A program made the translations under genes and the position numbers. This document shows, piece by piece, positions 18,757 to 28,639 of a stretch of 64,000 bases of DNA. Under the pieces are notes generated by a model. It searched no databases and was not told the DNA's origin. It was given only the letters and a program-made list of their open reading frames with translations. This DNA comes from Sphingobacterium populi (GTDB lineage: Bacteria; Bacteroidota; Bacteroidia; Sphingobacteriales; Sphingobacteriaceae): assembly GCF_001586775.1 (NCBI RefSeq), contig NZ_LQXS01000001.1:186001-250000 (forward strand). The letters run 5' to 3'. The stretch's first letter is position 1, and each line of letters opens with the position of its first letter.

Positions 18757-19980
18757 ATGATCAAAAATATAGTAGTTAAAGATAAGAGATACAAACTGGA
18801 TGGAAATGCCGGCAGCGATGCCATACATAGAGATCCGATATATTCCTATGCCGTTACGGAACTTTTGGATGGTAGCGGCTTGAAAGGCGTCGGAATCGCA
18901 TTTACGTTAGGCGAAGGAAATGATCTGGTATGTAAGGCAGCACAGTATTATGCTGAAAAATTAAAAGGTAAAGATATTGAAGATGTGATGGCTGAGTTTG
19001 GTCTTATATTTCAAGAATTATCTAACGATCAACAATTTAGATGGCTTGGTCCGCATAAGGGTGTTGTTCAGCTAGCTTTGGCCTCCGTCACGAATGCTTG
19101 TTATGATCTTTGGGCAAAACACAGAGGTGTTCCGCTGTGGAAATTATTGATAGACCTGTCTGCAGAGGAGATCGTGAATACGCTTGACCTTTCTTATTTA
19201 GAAGAAGTGCTCAGCAAAGCGCAAGCTGTGGAATTATTAACTAAACAACTAAATGGTAAGAAAGAAAGAAGTTTGGTTCTTGAAAAAGGGTATCCTGGAT
19301 ATGATACTTCCATTGGTTGGTTCAATTACTCGGATCAAAAAGTAAGAGAGAATTGTCATAAAGCAATAGCTGATGGGTTTACCGCGATGAAATTGAAAGT
19401 AGGATCTACCGATGCAGAGCGGGATATTCGGAGGGCAAACATTGTACGTGAAGTAGCCGGTGATGATATCAAAGTAATGCTCGATGCTAATCAACAATGG
19501 AATCTTCCACAAGCAATAGCCATTTGTGATGAGTTAAAAAAGATGAATCCCTACTGGATTGAGGAACCGACACATCCCGATGATGTGTTAGCACATCAAA
19601 TATTGGCAAAAAGCATTGCGCCAATAAAATTAGCCTTAGGAGAGCATGTTCCTAATAAAGTAATCTTTAAAAATTATTTACAAGCCCGGGCTGCTGCTTT
19701 TATACAAGTTGACGCGTTACGTGTTGGCGGCGTAAGTGAATTCATCACCATAAGTTTACTAGCAAAAAAATATGGTATTCCTGTGGTACCACATGTGGGT
19801 GATATGGGGCAATTGCACCAGCATTTAGTGTTATTCAATCATATCTCTATTGGGCACGAGGTACTTTTTTTAGAACATATACCACATTTACAGCAACACT
19901 TCTTGCACCCCGCACAAATAGTCAACGGAACGTACATAACGCCTCAAGAACCAGGAAGCAGTTGCGATTTTAAACAATAG
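18757..19980 (+). CDS. fucD: L-fuconate dehydratase
   Basis: Enolase-superfamily enzyme that dehydrates L-fuconate to 2-keto-3-deoxy-L-fuconate in the cytoplasm. The 407 residues match the L-fuconate dehydratase subgroup: TSIGWFNYSD, the KxK pair K212/K214 in MKLKVG, metal ligand D243 in DANQQW, WIEEPTHPDDVLAHQ, GEHVPNK, and catalytic H346 in PHVGDMGQLHQH. Members of this subgroup also accept L-galactonate and D-arabinonate, so the natural substrate could be an L-galacto acid. The second gene of an operon with the SDR before and a sodium symporter after, it is the strongest evidence that this locus feeds on an L-fucose-type sugar. Confidence 0.9.
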   Translation: MIKNIVVKDKRYKLDGNAGSDAIHRDPIYSYAVTELLDGSGLKGVGIAFTLGEGNDLVCKAAQYYAEKLKGKDIEDVMAEFGLIFQELSNDQQFRWLGPHKGVVQLALASVTNACYDLWAKHRGVPLWKLLIDLSAEEIVNTLDLSYLEEVLSKAQAVELLTKQLNGKKERSLVLEKGYPGYDTSIGWFNYSDQKVRENCHKAIADGFTAMKLKVGSTDAERDIRRANIVREVAGDDIKVMLDANQQWNLPQAIAICDELKKMNPYWIEEPTHPDDVLAHQILAKSIAPIKLALGEHVPNKVIFKNYLQARAAAFIQVDALRVGGVSEFITISLLAKKYGIPVVPHVGDMGQLHQHLVLFNHISIGHEVLFLEHIPHLQQHFLHPAQIVNGTYITPQEPGSSCDFKQ

Positions 19981-20011
19981 AATTCTCTCAAAATTAAAAG
20001 TATTTAATGTC

Positions 20012-21664
20012 ATGATAGGTTCGGTAGATTTAGCCATAAGTATATTTTACATTCTGGGAATTGTAACCATCGGGCTTTGGGCAGGCATTAAGCACAATAA
20101 GAAAATAGAGGATGCAGATGTTGCCGGAGAATATTTTCTAGCTGGAAAAACATTGCGCTGGCCGGTAATTGGTCTGGCTCTTTTTGCCACTAATATTTCC
20201 TGTGTTCATCTAGTCAGCCTGGCTCAAAGTGGTTTTGATACCGGATTACTCAATGGCAATTTCGAATGGATGGCCATATTCACGCTAATTCTACTCGCTG
20301 TTTTCTTTGCTCCTTTTTATATCAAGTCGGGCGTTAGTACACTGCCCGATTTTTTGGAGAAGCGATACGATCGTTCGAGTAGAGATTGGTTAGCAATCGT
20401 ATCTGTCGTCTCAGCCGTCATAATCCATATTTCTTTTTCTCTTTTAGCGGGCGGAATTGTACTTAAAACGCTCTTTGGGGTCGATATGTATACTAGTATT
20501 GTAGTCATTTCTATTATAACGGCGATTTATACTGTTATTGGAGGACTACGAGCGGTAGTCGTTACCGAATCAATACAAACTATTGTCTTATTAGCGGGCG
20601 CTATTATCATGAGTGTAGCCGCCTATCTAAAAATGGGAGGATGGGAGCCGATGGTCAAAGTGCTTCAGGATAATAATCAGATGGATAAATTATCGATGAT
20701 GCGACCGCACGGAGACAGTAGTGGAATGCCATGGTATGCGGTGTTTTTAGGATATCCTATTATTGGAATCTGGTATTGGTGTGCAGATCAAACTATTGTT
20801 CAACGTGTATTAGGAGCCAAAGACGAAACTCACGCTAGACTTGGTCCACTATTTTGTGGATTTATAAAGATTCTACCCGTATTCATATTTGTCATGCCGG
20901 GCCTTTTTGCATATACACTATCGCAAGCAGGTCACTTAGATATTAGTTCGCTAACAACGACCGCGGCCGGGAGCACCAGTACAGATACGAAGGGAATTTA
21001 CACAGTAATGATTACGCAACTGTTGCCAAATGGCTTGATGGGGATTGTGGTTGCCGCATTATTATCAGGATTAATGAGCCAAATTTCCGGAGCTCTTAAC
21101 TCCATTTCGACCATGGTGAGTTATGACATATACCAACGATACAAACCAGAAACAAATGAGCAGAAATTAGTTAAAGTCGGCAAAATTTCTGCAGGAATAG
21201 CTCTTTTAGTTTCGTTATCATTATTGCCTTTGCTAAATAATTATGAAAGCATTTTTAATGGTCTTAATGATATCATTGCTCATATTGCACCACCGATAAC
21301 CTGTGTTTTTTTGTTAGGTATTTTTTGGAAGAAAGCATCAGCAATCTCGGCAAAATACACTTTATGGCTTGGTTCGGCAATGGGAATAGTGGTGTTCGCT
21401 ATTAATAAGTTGTTCCCAGCATCTATAATCGGTCATATTCCATTCATGATGATGGCTTTTTACCTTTTCTGTTTTTGTGTATTTATTCAGATAGGTCTTT
21501 CTTATATGTTTCCAGTTAAACACACTGCCGAAAGCCAAAAACTATATTGGAGGTCGCCACTGGATCCACTCAGAATTAAAGGTTCAACAGGTTTTGGCAA
21601 TTATAAAACCATCTCTCTTCTTCTACTAGTACTAATGGCCTTTTTGTTTTACACCTTTCGTTAA
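20012..21664 (+). CDS. Sodium:solute symporter (SSS/SLC5 family), probable L-fucose importer
   Basis: Inner-membrane sugar importer of 550 residues with about 13-14 hydrophobic helices. SSS features include YFLAGKTLRWPVIGLALFAT near the first helices, STLPDFLEKRYDRSSRDW, and GLMSQISGALNS, a usual sodium-site region. It lies 31 bases after L-fuconate dehydratase and before GH29, so I infer it brings the released monosaccharide across the inner membrane. The classical fucose permease FucP is an MFS protein, so using an SSS carrier here is noteworthy. It is a paralogue of the symporter at 47237-48838. Confidence 0.85.
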   Translation: MIGSVDLAISIFYILGIVTIGLWAGIKHNKKIEDADVAGEYFLAGKTLRWPVIGLALFATNISCVHLVSLAQSGFDTGLLNGNFEWMAIFTLILLAVFFAPFYIKSGVSTLPDFLEKRYDRSSRDWLAIVSVVSAVIIHISFSLLAGGIVLKTLFGVDMYTSIVVISIITAIYTVIGGLRAVVVTESIQTIVLLAGAIIMSVAAYLKMGGWEPMVKVLQDNNQMDKLSMMRPHGDSSGMPWYAVFLGYPIIGIWYWCADQTIVQRVLGAKDETHARLGPLFCGFIKILPVFIFVMPGLFAYTLSQAGHLDISSLTTTAAGSTSTDTKGIYTVMITQLLPNGLMGIVVAALLSGLMSQISGALNSISTMVSYDIYQRYKPETNEQKLVKVGKISAGIALLVSLSLLPLLNNYESIFNGLNDIIAHIAPPITCVFLLGIFWKKASAISAKYTLWLGSAMGIVVFAINKLFPASIIGHIPFMMMAFYLFCFCVFIQIGLSYMFPVKHTAESQKLYWRSPLDPLRIKGSTGFGNYKTISLLLLVLMAFLFYTFR

Positions 21665-21719
21665 ATCTGATCATGCCATCATTTTAAAACCTATTACTTG
21701 AACATTAAATCAGCAGACG

Positions 21720-23222
21720 ATGAAAAAACAGGACATTTTAATTCTATTATTTGCTTTCGCCTTCAACATTTGTGCTGCACAATCAATCGTTCCGTCAACA
21801 AAACCTAATCCTGCCCAGCAAGCTATGATCGATCGAGGGTACGGCATGTTCATACATTTTGGTATAAATACATTCAATGATGTAGAATGGTCTGATGGCA
21901 CGTTACCCGTATCTAGTTATAATCCAACAAATCTTGATCCCGAGCAGTGGGTGCGTACTGCAAAAGATGCTGGGTTTCGCTATGTACTACTTGTGGCCAA
22001 GCACCACGATGGCTTTTGTCTGTGGGATAGTAAATTTACAACATACGATGTCGCATCTTCTCCAGTAAAGACAGACGTCGTAAAAGCGGTCGCTGAGGCT
22101 TGTCAGAAATACGACGTTCAGTTTGCTATTTATTATTCTTTGTGGGATAGAAATGAACCATCTTATCAAGACCAAGATCCTCAAGCGTACATCAACTATA
22201 TGCTGAACCAACTTACCGAGTTGTATACAAATTATGGTGTTATCGCAGAGCTCTGGCTTGATGGTGGCTGGGATAAAAATCCTTCAGACTGGGGAATTGA
22301 TCAGATATATTCTCTTGTTAAAGGATTTAATCCAGCATGCGCGGTGAGCGTTAATCACACGATTGTAAACGAGGAAGGGAAACGTGATTACACAATTCCG
22401 TCTGAGATGACTGTCAATGATAAATATTTCTTCCAGTATTTTCCTTCTGATTTTCGACTATGGGATCCCAAGATGATTTCGAAATTCGATCAGAAACAAT
22501 ACATACATCAAGGAGAATCCTATTATCTTCCATTTGAACATACTATTTGCATCAGTAAAAATTGGAACTGGTTTGAAAAAAGCCAACCATTGCCAACACG
22601 AGATCTGGATGAGTTGGAAGAACTATTTTATTGGTCTACCGAAAACAACAACTGTATGGTCATGAATGTATCTCCTGATCAAACAGGAAGAATTCGAGAA
22701 TACGTAGCAAATACTGCCATAGCTTTAGGGAAAAGGCTTCAATTAGCCCCACACATGCCCCTTCCTCGAAATGGCAAATTCATTTCTTTAGAAAAGCATA
22801 CAACCGCCACTAGTGTCTGGCCTGATCATCATGACAACTACGCATCTAGTGCCATCAACGATGGGAAATTGGATAGTCGTTGGGCGGCTAAAGATCTCAC
22901 TGCAAGTGTTGAAATGAAATTAGACCCCAACGAGGCCTTTAACAAAATCACCATATTTGAATACCAAGACACACAAAACCTTCCGGATGGCTTTTCACAA
23001 GTGCGAGTGCCAAGAATCAAAAAATACAGTATTGCTATCTGGCAACAGAACCAATGGCAAACTATTTATCTAAGTGACGTACCTATGGGTGACTGTAAGG
23101 TGATAAAATTTCCAGCACGTTATCAAACAGAAAAATTAAGATTTAATGTACACGAAGCAACTGCACCACCATCTATTTATGAATTAAGCGTAATAAATAT
23201 ACCTGAAGCCGATGCAATATAG
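21720..23222 (+). CDS. GH29 alpha-L-fucosidase with C-terminal discoidin-like domain
   Basis: Exo-acting retaining alpha-L-fucosidase, exported (signal peptide about 1-20, ending ICAAQ). The GH29 barrel starts YGMFIHFGINTFNDVEWSDG, contains AKHHDGFCLWDS, and has the nucleophile D181 in ELWLDGGW. The barrel ends near residue 345. The last about 130 residues (ASSAINDGKLDSRW, FNKITIFEYQD) look like an F5/8 type C carbohydrate-binding domain. The gene closes block A, so fucose released in the periplasm would feed the importer encoded just before it. Linkage preference cannot be read from sequence. Confidence 0.9.
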   Translation: MKKQDILILLFAFAFNICAAQSIVPSTKPNPAQQAMIDRGYGMFIHFGINTFNDVEWSDGTLPVSSYNPTNLDPEQWVRTAKDAGFRYVLLVAKHHDGFCLWDSKFTTYDVASSPVKTDVVKAVAEACQKYDVQFAIYYSLWDRNEPSYQDQDPQAYINYMLNQLTELYTNYGVIAELWLDGGWDKNPSDWGIDQIYSLVKGFNPACAVSVNHTIVNEEGKRDYTIPSEMTVNDKYFFQYFPSDFRLWDPKMISKFDQKQYIHQGESYYLPFEHTICISKNWNWFEKSQPLPTRDLDELEELFYWSTENNNCMVMNVSPDQTGRIREYVANTAIALGKRLQLAPHMPLPRNGKFISLEKHTTATSVWPDHHDNYASSAINDGKLDSRWAAKDLTASVEMKLDPNEAFNKITIFEYQDTQNLPDGFSQVRVPRIKKYSIAIWQQNQWQTIYLSDVPMGDCKVIKFPARYQTEKLRFNVHEATAPPSIYELSVINIPEADAI

Positions 23223-23347
23223 TTTCAATTTTGATACAACGGGTATCTATCAATATGTCAGTTGGAATGACAGTTAACGCGCATATAACCAAATAATTGA
23301 TGGATCGGTCATAAAATAATGAATGTTCATTTTTTTCTCTGAAAGAA

Positions 23348-23379
23348 TTTGGAAGATCGGCATCTCTTATATATATTTG
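23348..23379 (+). promoter_or_regulatory. Promoter of the susC1 operon
   Basis: TTTG at 23348-23351, 20 bases, then TATATTTG at 23372-23379: both elements match the Bacteroidota housekeeping promoter TTTG-N19ish-TAnnTTTG. It predicts an 80-90 base leader before susC1 (ATG 23469). The same TATATTTG box is used ahead of susC2. Confidence 0.6.
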
Positions 23380-23468
23380 AATTATAATAGCATAGTATAG
23401 TACAGATATAATTATACTGCGAACCAATATATTATAAACCTACTTAGAACCAATTAATCATCATCTCT

Positions 23469-26400
23469 ATGATTGTGAAACCTCTTGATTCGCATAGAAT
23501 CGTTTGCGTGCTCATTTTTGTCTTTTTGAGCTTATGTTCGATCCAGATCCAAGCACAAACTCGCGTCAAAACAGTCGCGGGTACGGTCGTTGATACGTTA
23601 GGCAAAGCAATGGCGGGTGTAAATGTTGTTTCGCTGAGCGATCGAGCAAAAGCTACCTCCACAGATGCCAGCGGTAAGTTTGTGCTCGAAGCCTCTGAAG
23701 GCACAACATTAAAATTTACGCTTGTTGGCTACACAGAGCACTTAGAAATTGTTCCTACGGACCGGTCGATTCTGAATGTCGTTATGCGCGAATCCAGCGA
23801 TGGCATTGATGAAGTCGTAGTAACGGCACTTGGCCAAAAGCAACGCAGAGAAGCAATTGTCGGCGCTGTTACCACGGTCAAGCCTGGTGAACTGAGAATC
23901 CCCGCTTCCAATCTCACAAATGCAATGGCAGGGAAGATCGCTGGCGTTATCGCTTTTCAGCCAAGCGGGCAGCCAGGGTTGGATAATTCAAATTTCTTCA
24001 TACGTGGCGTCACCACTTTTGGATACAAAAGAGATCCCTTAATCTTAATAGACAACACGGAGATGACTGCAAATGACCTTGCTCGATTACAGGTGGACGA
24101 TATTGAAAGTTTTTCTGTTCTGAAAGATGCGAGTGCAACATCACTTTATGGAGCACGGGGCGGTAACGGTGTTATTTTAGTTAAAACAAAAGAGGGTAGG
24201 GAAGGAAAAGCAAGTATCGGTCTGCGTATGGAGCAATCGATTTCTCAGCCAGTAAGATCATTAGAACTGGCCGATCCCGTGACTTATATGATGCTTTATA
24301 ACGAAGCCATGATCACACGTAACCCGTTGGCTCCTCGGCCATACAGCCAAAATAAAATTGCGAATACCCTAGCCACGATGAACGGTCATCCAGATAGTAA
24401 TCCCTACGTGTATCCCGCGGTAGACTGGCTGGATATGTTGTTTAAAAAGAGAACTACTACAGAGCGAATAAATCTAAATGTCTCTGGTGGCGGAGGCGTG
24501 GCGAAGTATTATGTCGCAGGATCATTATCTAACGACAATGGTATTTTGCGGAACGACATCAGGAATAACAACAATAGTAATGTGAACTTCAAAAATTATC
24601 AATTAAGAAGTAACGTAAACATTAATTTAAGCCCATCTACAGAAATGATCGTTCGACTGTCTGGAAACTTTAATGAGTATACAGGCCCGATGACATTTAC
24701 CGAAAACTCGTACGGAACAGATTTATATAATCTGGCCACACATACCAGCCCAGTTGATTTTCCTGCGTACTATCTTCCTGATGCTGCTAACCAGCAGACT
24801 AATCATATCTTGTTTGGCAATGAGCCAGATGGGCCAGGTTCTACCAATCTACGCTTTTCAAATCCTTACGCGGCACTTTTGCGCGGAAATCAGCGCTACT
24901 CCGAGTCGCGTATGTTAGCACAATTCGAGTTAAATCAAAGTCTTCGTTTTATAACCGAAGGTCTTAATTTTCATGCTACAGCAAGCACCAATCGGTATGC
25001 GATCTTCCGTTCTACATTAGCTTATGCACCGTTCTATTATAATATACAGACTTACGATCGAGCATCCGACGAGTATACGCTCAATTGGATAAATTCGCAG
25101 CCTGACCAAGCTCGCGAATACCTGAATTATTATAACAATGGAAATAACTTAAGCACGTTCTTGTACTTACAGGGTACATTAGATTATAACCGAGCTATCG
25201 GAGAAAATCACAATGTGAGTGCCGCATTAATCTACTCCCAACAACAAACGCTTAATGGAAATGCAAACTCACTATTTAACTCATTGCCATTTCGAAACCT
25301 GAACCTTGCTGGAAGGGCTACTTACTCGTACTCAAACCGCTACTTTTTCGAGTTCAATTTTGGCTATAATGGCTCTGAGCGTTTTTCTGAAAATCATCGT
25401 TATGGATTTTTTCCAACGATCGGTGGATCTTGGATCTTGTCAGAGGAACCATTTTATGGAGAAGGGCTGCGTACTGTTGTAGATAGATGGAAGCTTCGTG
25501 CTAGTTATGGTATGGTGGGAAATGATGCGATCTCAGACCGACGATTTTTCTACTTATCGGACGTCAATCTGAATGACCCAAATCGTTCTGCTATGTTTGG
25601 GACAAATAATGCGTATGGAAGGGATGGCGTTAGTATTAGAAATTATGAAAACCGTAATGTCACATGGGAAGTATCACGACAGCTTAATTTAGGTACTGAG
25701 ATGACGCTTTTTAAAGATTTTAGAGTAATTGCTGAATACTTTCGTAACCTAAAATCTGATGTATTGCAAGATCGTGCTAGTATTCCTACTTCTATGGGTT
25801 TAGAAGCTCCGATTTCTGCCAATATAGGAAAGGTAGAGTCACAAGGCTTTGAACTATCGTTAGACGGAAGAAAAAACTTGAATAGTAGCTTGTGGCTTGC
25901 CGCAATGGGTAATTTTACATTTGCCACGAATAAGTTTCTCGAATTCGAAGAACCTGCTTATAATGAGCAATACCGCTATATGAAAGGTCAGCCTTTGAAT
26001 AGGCAGCGGGCATTTATTGCAGAGCGTTTGTTTGTGGATGATTATGAAGCACAAAATTCTCCTACTCAAATTTTCAGCTCCAATGGTATTGCTCCAATGG
26101 GAGGCGATATAAAGTACAGAGATCTAAATGGAGACGGAAAAATAGATTTCGATGATCAAGCATTTGTAGGTTATCCTACAATCCCTCAGATAGTGTATGG
26201 TTTTGGCTTTTCCATGGGCTATAAGGGCTTCGACTTATCCAGCTTTTTTCAGGGACAATCTCAAGTATCTTTTATGATTGATGCCGCACGTACTAGTCCA
26301 TTTATAAAAAGCCCGGATGCAATATTCCCTGGTGATACACAATTGCTACAAGCATATGCAGATAATCATTGGTCTGAAGCTAATCAAAACCTATACGCGC

Positions 26401-26690
26401 TTTATCCAAGACTAGGAACAAATGGAGCTATCATAGAAAATAATAGGCAAGTAAGCACTTGGTGGATGCGCAATGGTAGTTTTTTGCGACTTAAATCGCT
26501 TGAATTTGGATATACTTTGCCCGCAAGATGGTCTGAGCGATTACATATGAAAAACTTCCGGATATACTTTAATGGACTAAACCTACTTACATGGGCACCA
26601 TTTAAAATGTGGGATCCAGAGTTAGGCGGCAACGGTTTTAATTATCCGCTACAAAAAGTATTTAATGTGGGATTGAACGTAAATCTATAA
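23469..26690 (+). CDS. SusC-family TonB-dependent glycan transporter 1 (SusC1)
   Basis: Outer-membrane barrel that imports oligosaccharides with its SusD partner. The 1073 residues comprise a signal peptide (to about QIQAQ, residue 30), a carboxypeptidase-regulatory-like domain (about 33-110), the TonB box region DEVVVTALG, and a plug domain with the SusC signatures NFFIRGV, PLILIDN, DIESFSVLKDASATSLYGARGGNGVI. A barrel of SusC type ends in FNVGLNVNL. There is no N-terminal STN domain, so it is not expected to signal to an anti-sigma factor. susD1 follows within about 22 bases, making the pair certain. Confidence 0.94.
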   Translation: MIVKPLDSHRIVCVLIFVFLSLCSIQIQAQTRVKTVAGTVVDTLGKAMAGVNVVSLSDRAKATSTDASGKFVLEASEGTTLKFTLVGYTEHLEIVPTDRSILNVVMRESSDGIDEVVVTALGQKQRREAIVGAVTTVKPGELRIPASNLTNAMAGKIAGVIAFQPSGQPGLDNSNFFIRGVTTFGYKRDPLILIDNTEMTANDLARLQVDDIESFSVLKDASATSLYGARGGNGVILVKTKEGREGKASIGLRMEQSISQPVRSLELADPVTYMMLYNEAMITRNPLAPRPYSQNKIANTLATMNGHPDSNPYVYPAVDWLDMLFKKRTTTERINLNVSGGGGVAKYYVAGSLSNDNGILRNDIRNNNNSNVNFKNYQLRSNVNINLSPSTEMIVRLSGNFNEYTGPMTFTENSYGTDLYNLATHTSPVDFPAYYLPDAANQQTNHILFGNEPDGPGSTNLRFSNPYAALLRGNQRYSESRMLAQFELNQSLRFITEGLNFHATASTNRYAIFRSTLAYAPFYYNIQTYDRASDEYTLNWINSQPDQAREYLNYYNNGNNLSTFLYLQGTLDYNRAIGENHNVSAALIYSQQQTLNGNANSLFNSLPFRNLNLAGRATYSYSNRYFFEFNFGYNGSERFSENHRYGFFPTIGGSWILSEEPFYGEGLRTVVDRWKLRASYGMVGNDAISDRRFFYLSDVNLNDPNRSAMFGTNNAYGRDGVSIRNYENRNVTWEVSRQLNLGTEMTLFKDFRVIAEYFRNLKSDVLQDRASIPTSMGLEAPISANIGKVESQGFELSLDGRKNLNSSLWLAAMGNFTFATNKFLEFEEPAYNEQYRYMKGQPLNRQRAFIAERLFVDDYEAQNSPTQIFSSNGIAPMGGDIKYRDLNGDGKIDFDDQAFVGYPTIPQIVYGFGFSMGYKGFDLSSFFQGQSQVSFMIDAARTSPFIKSPDAIFPGDTQLLQAYADNHWSEANQNLYALYPRLGTNGAIIENNRQVSTWWMRNGSFLRLKSLEFGYTLPARWSERLHMKNFRIYFNGLNLLTWAPFKMWDPELGGNGFNYPLQKVFNVGLNVNL

Positions 26691-26712
26691 TAAAATGTAC
26701 AACGATCATATT

Positions 26713-28626
26713 ATGAAAATATACAGATTTTTAGGAATGCTACTTGTGGTTATGTTAGCCACTTCATGCAACTACTTAGATGTTATTCCTGACAATGTTG
26801 GGACGATCGATTATGCTTTTCGCAACAGAAATGAGGCAGAAAAATACCTTTTTACTTGTTACTCTACTTTACAGAGAATGCAGTATCCGCAACACAACCC
26901 TAGTTTTACCACGTCGGGCGAAATCGTCTATCCAAATGATTTACGCGATAACTTGGGGATGGATGCACTTGGATTTAACATAATCCGCGGAACGCAGAAT
27001 GCAAATAATCCGGGTCTAAATTACTGGGACGGAGAAGAAAAAGGACTTGCTCTCTTCGCTGCTATCAGATATTGCAATACCATGATTGAAAACGTGGATA
27101 AGCCGATCGACTTAACCGAAAGTGAAAAGTTAAGATGGATCGCGGAAGCAAAATTCCTCAAAGCATATTACCATTTTTATCTTATGCGGATGTATGGTCC
27201 CATTCCCATCACCGATAGCAATCTCCCAATTAGCAGTGATGAAAATGCAGTTAAGGTCAAAAGAATGCCCGTAGATCAGGTTGTAGAATACATCGTCGGC
27301 CTGCTCGACGAGGCAACTCCAAACCTTCCCTTAACCATTACAAACCAAACGACCGAGCTGGGGAGAATTACCAGAGTAATTGCCTTATCTGTGAAAGCAG
27401 ATGTATTAATGACGGCAGCAAGCCCGTTATTCAATGGCAATGCTGATTATGCTGGTTTCACGGGGAAAGATGGAGAAATGCTCTTCAATACACAGGTAGA
27501 TCAGTCCAAATGGGTCAAAGCAGAAGAGGCATGCCTAGCTGCTATAAACTTATGCGAGCAGCAGGGATTGCGCCTGCACACCTTTGTGCCGCCTGCCAAT
27601 ATTCCATCCAATCTTCCTGATTCTCTACGACAGGTGCTTACGTTACAAACTGCAATTACAGAAAGATGGGAGTTAAATAACGAACTTATATGGGCAATAA
27701 ATCCCGTATTTGGATTTGGTCAACAGGAGTTTGGAATGCCTCGTCTCAACGCTGGTTCTACCACCAATCTGATTGCACAAGGTACTTACGCTGTTCCGAT
27801 CTCACAGCAAGAATTATTTTATACCGATAAGGGCCTACCGATCAATGAAGACCGGACGTGGAACTATTCAAACCGCTTTAGTATTAGGACTTCGCAGTCA
27901 AAAGATCGTTTTTACGTCCATGAAGGATACGAAACCATAAATGCTCATTTTGATCGAGAACCAAGGTTTTACTCCTCAATCGGCTTCGATGGAGGGGTTT
28001 GGTACGGCAATGGAACATTTGACCCAGAAAATGCGCAATATGTGCAAGCTAGAGGTAGCGCTTCCTTTGCCGGGCCAAAAGACGATATACGGATCAATAT
28101 TGCAGCATGCTGGCCAAAGAAAATAGTGAATTACCTAACGGTCTATGAAAGGCAGATGACTTGGGAACCTTACCGATCTCCTATCATTCGGTTAGCGGGA
28201 CTCTACCTTTGGTATGCCGAAGCGATGAATGAAAACGGTAAGCCGCACGCTGAAGTGCTAGAGTATGTAAACCGCGTGAGGAGCAGAGCCGGTCTTCCAT
28301 CTGTTCAGGAAGCATGGACAAATCATTCCACACAGCCAACTAAATTTACTACAAAAGATGGCCTCCGAGAAATTATACATCGTGAGCGCCGTATAGAATT
28401 GGCATTCGAGGGCAATGTAGGTTGGGATTTAAGGCGCTGGAAAGAATTGCAAGAAGTATTGAGTAGGCCGATGCAGGGTTGGGATATCTACGAATCGCAG
28501 GCGAGTAATTTTTATAGACCGCAACTGCTGTTTGCGCCAGTATTCAATCAGCGAGACTATCTCTGGCCAATCAAAGCCAATAATTTAATCGTAAATAACA
28601 ACTTGGTTCAAAATCCTTTGTGGTAA
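26713..28626 (+). CDS. SusD/RagB-family glycan-binding lipoprotein 1 (SusD1)
   Basis: Surface lipoprotein that caps SusC1. I prefer ATG at 26713 over the in-frame ATG at 26695 because it gives a compact lipoprotein signal (MKIYRFLGMLLVVMLATSC) with the lipid-modified Cys at residue 19, followed by NYLDVIPDN. SusD signatures include AEAKFLKAYYHFYLMRMYGPIPI (N-terminal TPR-like part) and RLAGLYLWYAEAMNE, REIIHRERRIELAFEG and DLRRWK (C-terminal part). About 637 residues is long for the family, suggesting loops specific to a larger ligand. The second gene of block B. Confidence 0.93.
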   Translation: MKIYRFLGMLLVVMLATSCNYLDVIPDNVGTIDYAFRNRNEAEKYLFTCYSTLQRMQYPQHNPSFTTSGEIVYPNDLRDNLGMDALGFNIIRGTQNANNPGLNYWDGEEKGLALFAAIRYCNTMIENVDKPIDLTESEKLRWIAEAKFLKAYYHFYLMRMYGPIPITDSNLPISSDENAVKVKRMPVDQVVEYIVGLLDEATPNLPLTITNQTTELGRITRVIALSVKADVLMTAASPLFNGNADYAGFTGKDGEMLFNTQVDQSKWVKAEEACLAAINLCEQQGLRLHTFVPPANIPSNLPDSLRQVLTLQTAITERWELNNELIWAINPVFGFGQQEFGMPRLNAGSTTNLIAQGTYAVPISQQELFYTDKGLPINEDRTWNYSNRFSIRTSQSKDRFYVHEGYETINAHFDREPRFYSSIGFDGGVWYGNGTFDPENAQYVQARGSASFAGPKDDIRINIAACWPKKIVNYLTVYERQMTWEPYRSPIIRLAGLYLWYAEAMNENGKPHAEVLEYVNRVRSRAGLPSVQEAWTNHSTQPTKFTTKDGLREIIHRERRIELAFEGNVGWDLRRWKELQEVLSRPMQGWDIYESQASNFYRPQLLFAPVFNQRDYLWPIKANNLIVNNNLVQNPLW

Positions 28627-28639
28627 AATACAGCAAGCT

